Under the pieces are notes generated by a model. It was given only the letters and a program-made list of their open reading frames with translations, did no database searches and was not told the origin of the DNA. From an uncultured Alsobacter sp. (GTDB taxonomy: Bacteria; Pseudomonadota; Alphaproteobacteria; Rhizobiales; Beijerinckiaceae), in NCBI RefSeq assembly GCF_945952055.1, contig NZ_CAMFHB010000001.1, positions 62,001-126,000 on the forward strand: a stretch of DNA of 64,000 nucleotides, in the 5' to 3' direction. Shown one piece after another: positions 59,446 through 64,000 of the stretch (position 1 is its first letter; each line of letters starts with the position of its first letter). The translations under genes and the position numbers were made by a program.

Positions 59446-59541
59446 CAGCGTCCTGCATTGTCCTGACATTTCGGCCAAGGACGGCCGGCGCCCGAGCCCT
59501 CAGAGGCGGATGCCGGGAGACCGTCACGAGGGAGAGGGTCA

Positions 59542-60801
59542 ATGAAGCACTTGCTGACACTGGCGGCCGTCCTGGCCGCCGGGGCACTGACGGCGCCAAA
59601 CCAGACGTCCGCCCAGGCCGTGAGCTGCCCGGTGAAGATCGGCGGGATCCTGCCGATGACGGGCTCGATGGCGCCGATCACCAAGAAGATCGCCGAGGCG
59701 GCGCAACTGGCGCTCGACCACATCAACCAGGGCGGCGGCATCAAGGGCTGCCCCGTCGAACTCGTCCTGCGCGACGACCAGGGCCAGCCGACCGTCGGCG
59801 TCGACGCGGCCAAGTACCTCGTCGAGGTCGAGCGCGTGCCGGCCATCACCGGAACGATCTCCTCGGGCGTCACCGGTCCGATCATCTCGTCGATCACCGG
59901 ACCGTCCAAGATCGTGCAGATCAGCTGCTGCTCCACGGCGAGCGCCTTCACGCTCGACGGCCGCAGCGGCGGCTATTTCTTCCGCACCCTGCCGACCAGC
60001 AAGACGCAGGCCTTCGCCACCGCCTCCGAGATCGCCCGGCGCGGTCTCAAGAAGACGGCGATCATCTACGTCAACACCGACTTCGGCGTCGACATGACGC
60101 GCTTCATCAAGGAAGCGCTGCCCAAGCTCGGCGGCGAGTTCGTGGTGGAAGTGCCCTACACCGACAACCAGCCGAGCTACCGCGCCGAGGTCACCAAGGC
60201 GCTGGCCGCCAAGCCTGAATCGCTGATGCTGGTCGGCTTCCCCAAGGATGCCGTCACCATCGTCCGCGAGTGGCTGTCGCTGGGCGGCTCGCCCAAGATC
60301 GCGCTCAACAACTCCATGCGCGTCATGGACTTCGTGAACGGCGTCGGGCCGAAGTTCCTCAACGAGTCCTTCGGCATGGACAACGCCCAGGTCGCCGGCG
60401 CCACGGTCGACGCCTTCAACAAGGCTTTCGCCGAGAAGTACAAGTACGACAGCAACGGGCCCGGCGTGCACACCCAGTACGACGCGCTGATGGTGCTGGG
60501 CCTGGCGATGAACATCGCCAAGGACCTCACTGGCCCGTCGATCAAGGACGCGGTGCGCCAGGTCCATGCGGCCGGCGGTGCCCAGGTCGGCACCGGCCCG
60601 GACGAGTTCAAGAAGGCCGTCGCCCTGATCAAGGAGGGCAAGCCGATCAAGTATTTCGGCGCCACCGGCCCGATCGAGTTCGACGCCAACGGCGACGTGA
60701 CCGGCCCCGCCCTGGTGTGGAAGATCGCCGACGGCCAGATCGTCACCGACCGCGTCATCTCCATCGAGGAGATGCAGGCGCTGTTCAAGAAGGTCGAGTA
60801 A
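59542..60801 (+). CDS. Leucine/amide-type periplasmic binding protein LivK-like
   Basis: 419 residues from ATG 59542, with GAGGGAGAGGGTCA upstream. The signal peptide ends near TSAQA (residue ~26). Peripla_BP_6 fold landmarks: VKIGGILPMTGSMAPITKKIAEAAQLALDHINQGGGIKG, TGTISSGVTGPI, FRTLPTSKTQA and ALNNSMRVMDFV. The ligand could be an amino acid, amide or aromatic acid; the neighbouring hydrolase, RidA-like and PLP enzyme suggest a nitrogenous compound. Ends the operon before a family B repeat. Confidence 0.9.
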   Translation: MKHLLTLAAVLAAGALTAPNQTSAQAVSCPVKIGGILPMTGSMAPITKKIAEAAQLALDHINQGGGIKGCPVELVLRDDQGQPTVGVDAAKYLVEVERVPAITGTISSGVTGPIISSITGPSKIVQISCCSTASAFTLDGRSGGYFFRTLPTSKTQAFATASEIARRGLKKTAIIYVNTDFGVDMTRFIKEALPKLGGEFVVEVPYTDNQPSYRAEVTKALAAKPESLMLVGFPKDAVTIVREWLSLGGSPKIALNNSMRVMDFVNGVGPKFLNESFGMDNAQVAGATVDAFNKAFAEKYKYDSNGPGVHTQYDALMVLGLAMNIAKDLTGPSIKDAVRQVHAAGGAQVGTGPDEFKKAVALIKEGKPIKYFGATGPIEFDANGDVTGPALVWKIADGQIVTDRVISIEEMQALFKKVE

Positions 60802-60875
60802 GGGACTTGGCATTGGCCTGGAGGATGTGAATGGGGTCGTTGGGCCCCCTTTTCACAGTCCTCCATCCCCCAGCG

Positions 60876-60967
60876 CGTCCTGCCCGGGCTTCGGCCCGGG
60901 CATCCACGACTGAAGCTCCCAGCCGCTCCAAAGTCGTGGGCGGCCGGGCCAAGCCCGGCCATGACGG
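60876..60967. repeat. Family B palindrome between convergent liv and hydrolase genes
   Basis: CGTCCTGCCCGGGCTTCGG...ATCCACGACT and inverted AAGTCGTGGG...GGCCGGGCCAAGCCCGGCC, ATGACGG. It lies between the stops at 60801 and 61006. Confidence 0.8.
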
Positions 60968-61005
60968 CTGAGACAATCGAACGGACTTGTCACCAGGGCG
61001 GGCGT

Positions 61006-61878
61006 TCAGCCGCCGGCCAGCCCCAACTGCCGCAGCACCGCGGTGTGCAGCGGCGCCCCGGGCTTGGCGAGCGCGCCTGTCAGGATGTCGATGTGGTTGG
61101 CCATCGCCACCACGTGCACCTCGACCCGGTTGCCGGCCGCGCGCCAGGCATCGGCGAGTTCGAGGGACTGGTCCACGAACTCCTGCGTCTCGCTCCCGCC
61201 GACCGTGACGATGAGCGGGGCCGCCTTGCGCGGCACGTGCCGGAGCGGGCTCCAGCGCGCCACCTCGTCGACCGTGAACCCCAGCGTGTCCTGCTGGAAG
61301 CTGCGCCGCAGGGGCTCGAGTTCGAACACACCCGAGATCGCCACGCCTCCCCTGACCGCGCCGGCCGGGATGCCGTGCCGAGCCTGCCAGTCCGGATCGA
61401 GCGCGATGGCCGTCAGTTGCCCGCCGGCCGAATGGCCCGCGACGTGGAGCGAGGCCGCGTCGCCGCCGAAGTCGCCGGCATGCTGCGAGAGCCAGTGCAG
61501 GGCCTGCCCGAGATGGTCCACGATGCCGTCCATGCGCACGGACGGGATGAGCGGGTAGTCGATGACGGCCACCAGCGCGCCGCGCGGGGCGAAGGCCCCG
61601 CCGACGAAGCTGAAGGTCGCCGCGTCGAGCGACTTCCAGAAGCCGCCATGGATGAACACCAGCACGGGCGCGGGTCCGCGGCCGGCCGGCGGCATGAACA
61701 GGTCGAGCGTCGCCTCCGGACCGGGGCCATACGGCACCTTGAGGCGGTGCGGGACGTCGCGCCGGGCCGCCGCGGAAGCGTCGAGGCGCCGCTGCATCAC
61801 GGCGGGAAGGTCCGCGATCGTGTCGAGGGTGAACTGCGCGTCGAGCGCGGCGCGGTCGGGGTAATGTCGCCAGAGCAT
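61006..61878 (-). CDS. Alpha/beta hydrolase (BD-FAE / kynurenine-formamidase-like)
   Basis: 290 residues from ATG 61878 (MLWRHYPDRAALDAQF). Oxyanion motif VLVFIHGGFWKSLD, nucleophile elbow VAGHSAGGQLTAIAL, Asp in VTVGGSETQEFVDQS and His in VVAMANHIDIL complete the triad. The HGGFW motif and sequence spacing recall bacterial formamidases and esterases that open amide or ester bonds. It is divergent from the small gene at 61953 and convergent with the liv operon, so it may act on the imported ligand. Confidence 0.85.
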   Translation of the reverse strand: MLWRHYPDRAALDAQFTLDTIADLPAVMQRRLDASAAARRDVPHRLKVPYGPGPEATLDLFMPPAGRGPAPVLVFIHGGFWKSLDAATFSFVGGAFAPRGALVAVIDYPLIPSVRMDGIVDHLGQALHWLSQHAGDFGGDAASLHVAGHSAGGQLTAIALDPDWQARHGIPAGAVRGGVAISGVFELEPLRRSFQQDTLGFTVDEVARWSPLRHVPRKAAPLIVTVGGSETQEFVDQSLELADAWRAAGNRVEVHVVAMANHIDILTGALAKPGAPLHTAVLRQLGLAGG

Positions 61879-61952
61879 GGCGGCAGTCTGGCAGCATGGG
61901 CGGCAGCAATCCAGAGGCCATGCTACAAGGCCTGACCCGGGAGCCATGCACG

Positions 61953-62399
61953 ATGTCCGACCCTGCCGCCCTGTCCCATTGCGCCACCGCCCACGTCATG
62001 GCCGAGGCGGACGCGGCGTTCCGGTTCATGGCCGACCCGATCGCGCTGGGCGGCTGGTCGTTGGGCTGCATGCGGACGCGACCCGACGGCGACGACGGGC
62101 TGCATACGGGCGAATCGCTCTTCGACGGCGGCCGGGGCTGGTTCCGCATCCAGGCCGATCCCGAGCGCCTGACCGTCGACTACGGCTTGGGCACGCCGCA
62201 GGCCCTCGCATGGCGCATCGCGGCCCAGGTCGTTCGCCCTGAGCGCTGCGCCCTGCCGGCCGGCACCTGCTACGTGTCCCTGATCGCCTGGCGCCCGGCC
62301 GGCATGGCCGACGAGCGCTGGCGACGCTTGTGTTCCGCCCACGAGACGGAAATCCTGCTCATCAAGGCCCAGATCGAGTCCGGATACCGGCCGGACTGA
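61953..62399 (+). CDS. Small conserved protein, possibly SRPBCC-like
   Basis: 148 residues from ATG 61953, 74 bp from the divergent hydrolase start. [37 protein letters not shown], then [25 protein letters not shown] resembles a short ligand-binding START/SRPBCC fold. No catalytic residues can be named. It is followed 29 bp later by the aminotransferase-fold gene, probably in the same transcript. Confidence 0.7.
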   Translation: MSDPAALSHCATAHVMAEADAAFRFMADPIALGGWSLGCMRTRPDGDDGLHTGESLFDGGRGWFRIQADPERLTVDYGLGTPQALAWRIAAQVVRPERCALPAGTCYVSLIAWRPAGMADERWRRLCSAHETEILLIKAQIESGYRPD

Positions 62400-62428
62400 G
62401 CGCAAGCCTCCAACATTCGGATCCCGCC

Positions 62429-63697
62429 ATGACGGCCCATGCCACCACTGCCCCCTTCCCCGTCGACGCGATCCGCACGCGCTTCCCGGCGCTCGAGCAG
62501 GCGGGATCCTTCGTGTTCTTCGACAATGCGGCCGGCGCCCAGGTGCCGCGCACCGTTCTCGACGCGGTCGTCCACCACCTCGTCGACCACAACGTCCAGC
62601 GCGGCGGGCGCTACGACAAGAGCCGCCTCGTCGATGCCGGCGTCGCCGAGGCCCGTGCCTCGGTGGCGCTGCTGCTCAACGCCGACTCGCCGGACGAGGT
62701 GTGCTTCGGCCTGAACGCGACCTCGTTCATCCGCCTGGTGAGCCTGGGGATCGGCCAGGGCATCCAGGCCGGCGGCGAGCGCGACGAGATCGTCGTCACC
62801 GACCTCGACCACGACGCCAACGTCGCCACCTGGACGGCGCTCCAGCCGATGGGCGCCAAGATCCGCGTCTGGCACATGCGGGAGGACGGCACCCTGAACC
62901 CGGCCGACCTCGCCCCGCTGCTCGGTCCGCGCACGCGGCTCGTGGCCTGCACCGCGGTGTCGCACGCCCTGGGCAGCCTGGTCGACCTTCCGGCCGTGTC
63001 GAAGCTCGCCCATGACGCGGGCGCCGAACTCTTCGTCGATGCCGTGCACTACACCCCGCACGCGGTGGCCGACGTGAAGGCGTGGGGCTGCGACTATCTC
63101 GTCGCCTCGGGCTACAAGGCGTTCGCGCCGCACATGGGATTCCTGTGGGGGCGCTTCGACGCGCTGCGGCGCCTGCCGACGTTCCGCGAGGATTTCATTC
63201 CCGACCGGCCGCCCTACAAGGTCGAGGCGGGGACCTTCGTCTACGAGAACGTGGCCGGCATGAACGCCGCCATTGCCTATGTCGAGGGCCTCGGCCGCGA
63301 GATCGGCGGCTCCAACGGCGCCGACCGCCGGGCCGACCTCGTCGCCGGCTTTGCGGCCATCCGCCGCCACGAGACGGACCTCGCGCGGCAGATGCTCGAG
63401 GTGCTGCGCGACGCGGGGGCGACCGTCTACGGCATCGCCGACCCGGCGCGGGTCTCCGAGCGCGTTCCCACCATCTGCTTCAACCTGCCGGGCGCCGAGC
63501 CGGCCGCGTTCGCGGAGGCGATGAACGCCGAGGGTTTCGGCATCCGCGACGGCCACATGTATGCGCCGCGGCTCATGGGGCGCCTCGGGCTGGCCATGGA
63601 CTATGGCTGCCTGCGCGTCTCGCTCGTCCACTACAACACGGCCGACGAGATCCGGCGGTTCGCCGAGGCCATCCCCCGGGCACTCGCCCGGCTGTGA
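62429..63697 (+). CDS. Class V aminotransferase / cysteine desulfurase-like PLP enzyme
   Basis: 422 residues from ATG 62429. The PLP fold shows [72 protein letters not shown] with the Schiff-base lysine in GYKAF, and a C-terminal [19 protein letters not shown]. The overall pattern matches the VC1184-type cysteine-desulfurase-like subfamily, whose substrate is often unknown. A persulfide cysteine on a mobile loop, required for IscS-type desulfuration, is not evident, so another PLP reaction such as elimination or transamination is possible. Confidence 0.85.
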   Translation: MTAHATTAPFPVDAIRTRFPALEQAGSFVFFDNAAGAQVPRTVLDAVVHHLVDHNVQRGGRYDKSRLVDAGVAEARASVALLLNADSPDEVCFGLNATSFIRLVSLGIGQGIQAGGERDEIVVTDLDHDANVATWTALQPMGAKIRVWHMREDGTLNPADLAPLLGPRTRLVACTAVSHALGSLVDLPAVSKLAHDAGAELFVDAVHYTPHAVADVKAWGCDYLVASGYKAFAPHMGFLWGRFDALRRLPTFREDFIPDRPPYKVEAGTFVYENVAGMNAAIAYVEGLGREIGGSNGADRRADLVAGFAAIRRHETDLARQMLEVLRDAGATVYGIADPARVSERVPTICFNLPGAEPAAFAEAMNAEGFGIRDGHMYAPRLMGRLGLAMDYGCLRVSLVHYNTADEIRRFAEAIPRALARL

Positions 63698-63822
63698 GCC
63701 GGCCGGGGCCCGCGCGCGACCGTTAACCAGCTACAACCGCTCCTGCGCGCAGACTCTCGCGCCGGGGCGCGTTGGTTGATAATCTGTTAAGCGTCAAATT
63801 ACGCCCACAACGGTCCAAGCCT

Positions 63823-64000
63823 TTGGAATTCCGCGGGAAACTTTCCCTTTGGCAGCGGTTCGTCCGCGCCTTCGAGCGCTTTGATTCGTGGACCGCCTCC
63901 TCGATCAACGAGGGCGGCCGCAATCTCTCGTCGGCATGGGACCGCTATTCGGCCGTCATGGACCGCTTCCACGTGACGGGCGGGTGGCGCGTGGCCACGG
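63823..64000 (+). CDS. Start of a probable PBP1A-type transglycosylase (5' partial)
   Basis: An open frame continues past the window end. It reads LSLWQRFVRAFERFDSWTASSI, then GGRNLSSAWDRYSAVMDRFHVTGGWRV, which resembles the cytoplasmic N-terminus of Hyphomicrobiales bifunctional penicillin-binding proteins just before their membrane anchor. No ATG is available; TTG 63823 is a tentative start and the frame is also open upstream. The identification is from memory of that N-terminal pattern only. Confidence 0.5.
   Translation, partial: MEFRGKLSLWQRFVRAFERFDSWTASSINEGGRNLSSAWDRYSAVMDRFHVTGGWRVAT

Noticed and set aside
62429-63697. A classical IscS/NifS cysteine desulfurase
   Set aside because: The PLP fold fits, but no persulfide cysteine loop or Fe-S assembly gene is adjacent; kept as a family-level call.
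63722-63815. CtrA-like TTAA-N7-TTAA box before the last gene
   Set aside because: Only TTAA-N7-ATTA could be found; the second half does not match the consensus.
1-64000. CRISPR arrays, tRNA or rRNA genes, transposases
   Set aside because: I read the intergenic regions and found no regularly spaced repeats, no tRNA cloverleaf-like sequence and no recombinase or transposase gene.

Overview
The window is high-GC alphaproteobacterial DNA. A Hyphomicrobiales (Rhizobiales) genome related to Bosea, Chelatococcus or Alsobacter is most likely, judging from the RcGTA-type gene transfer agent (GTA) cluster, the dense ABC-transporter and catabolic islands, and the two families of GC-rich intergenic palindromes. 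The genus is an inference. I saw no rRNA, tRNA, CRISPR array, transposase or integrase.

1-11.4 kb: a peptide-uptake and hydrolysis regulon. A minus-strand operon encodes a dipeptide/oligopeptide-type ABC importer (substrate-binding protein, two permeases, two ATPases) followed by an M28-family metallopeptidase. Nearby are a second (partial) M28 gene, an IclR-type regulator and a divergent quinone oxidoreductase. Near-identical GAAA/TTTC palindromes lie upstream of three of these promoters and define a probable IclR regulon. The importer's binding protein appears to be circularly permuted.

11.4-17.1 kb: a zinc alcohol dehydrogenase divergent from a mannonate-dehydratase-like enzyme, then a large PAS hybrid histidine kinase.

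17.3-30.0 kb: a compact D-apiose (plant cell wall branched pentose) catabolic island. Gene order is apsD-like dehydrogenase, RuBisCO-like protein (OiaX/OiaT type), DUF1537 kinase (OiaK), apnO-like oxidoisomerase, CUT1 sugar importer without its own ATPase, nucleoside-hydrolase-like protein, NanR/FadR-like GntR regulator, and apnL-like lactonase. A convergent DUF4038/GH140-type apiosidase follows. The same GGTAT-containing motif precedes both transcription units.

30.1-51.4 kb: a full-length GTA structural cluster (gp1 TerS to gp15, plus DUF2793 and a muramidase/holin gene) on the minus strand. It is interrupted by a plus-strand trypsin-like protease gene, a DUF465 gene, and a lower-GC insertion at about 45.1-48.2 kb. 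In that insertion the GTA portal protein carries an extra C-terminal domain after a glycine-rich linker and a PRVPAGxxDGGQWT motif. The next gene overlaps it by 4 bp and looks like an immunity protein (DUF4279-like). Further on lies a promoterless duplicate of the portal C-terminus joined to a different tail domain, followed by its own overlapping partner. This is the architecture of polymorphic toxin/immunity systems with an orphan cassette, here grafted onto a GTA capsid portal. I regard it as the most novel system in the window.

51.6-64.0 kb: housekeeping and accessory genes: YcgN, a soluble chemoreceptor, an unknown membrane protein, RidA-like, a complete branched-chain-amino-acid-type (Liv) ABC importer, an alpha/beta hydrolase, a small unknown protein, a class V aminotransferase, and the start of a probable PBP1A-type transglycosylase. 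Two families of palindromic repeats sit almost exclusively between convergent genes and probably act as bidirectional terminators.
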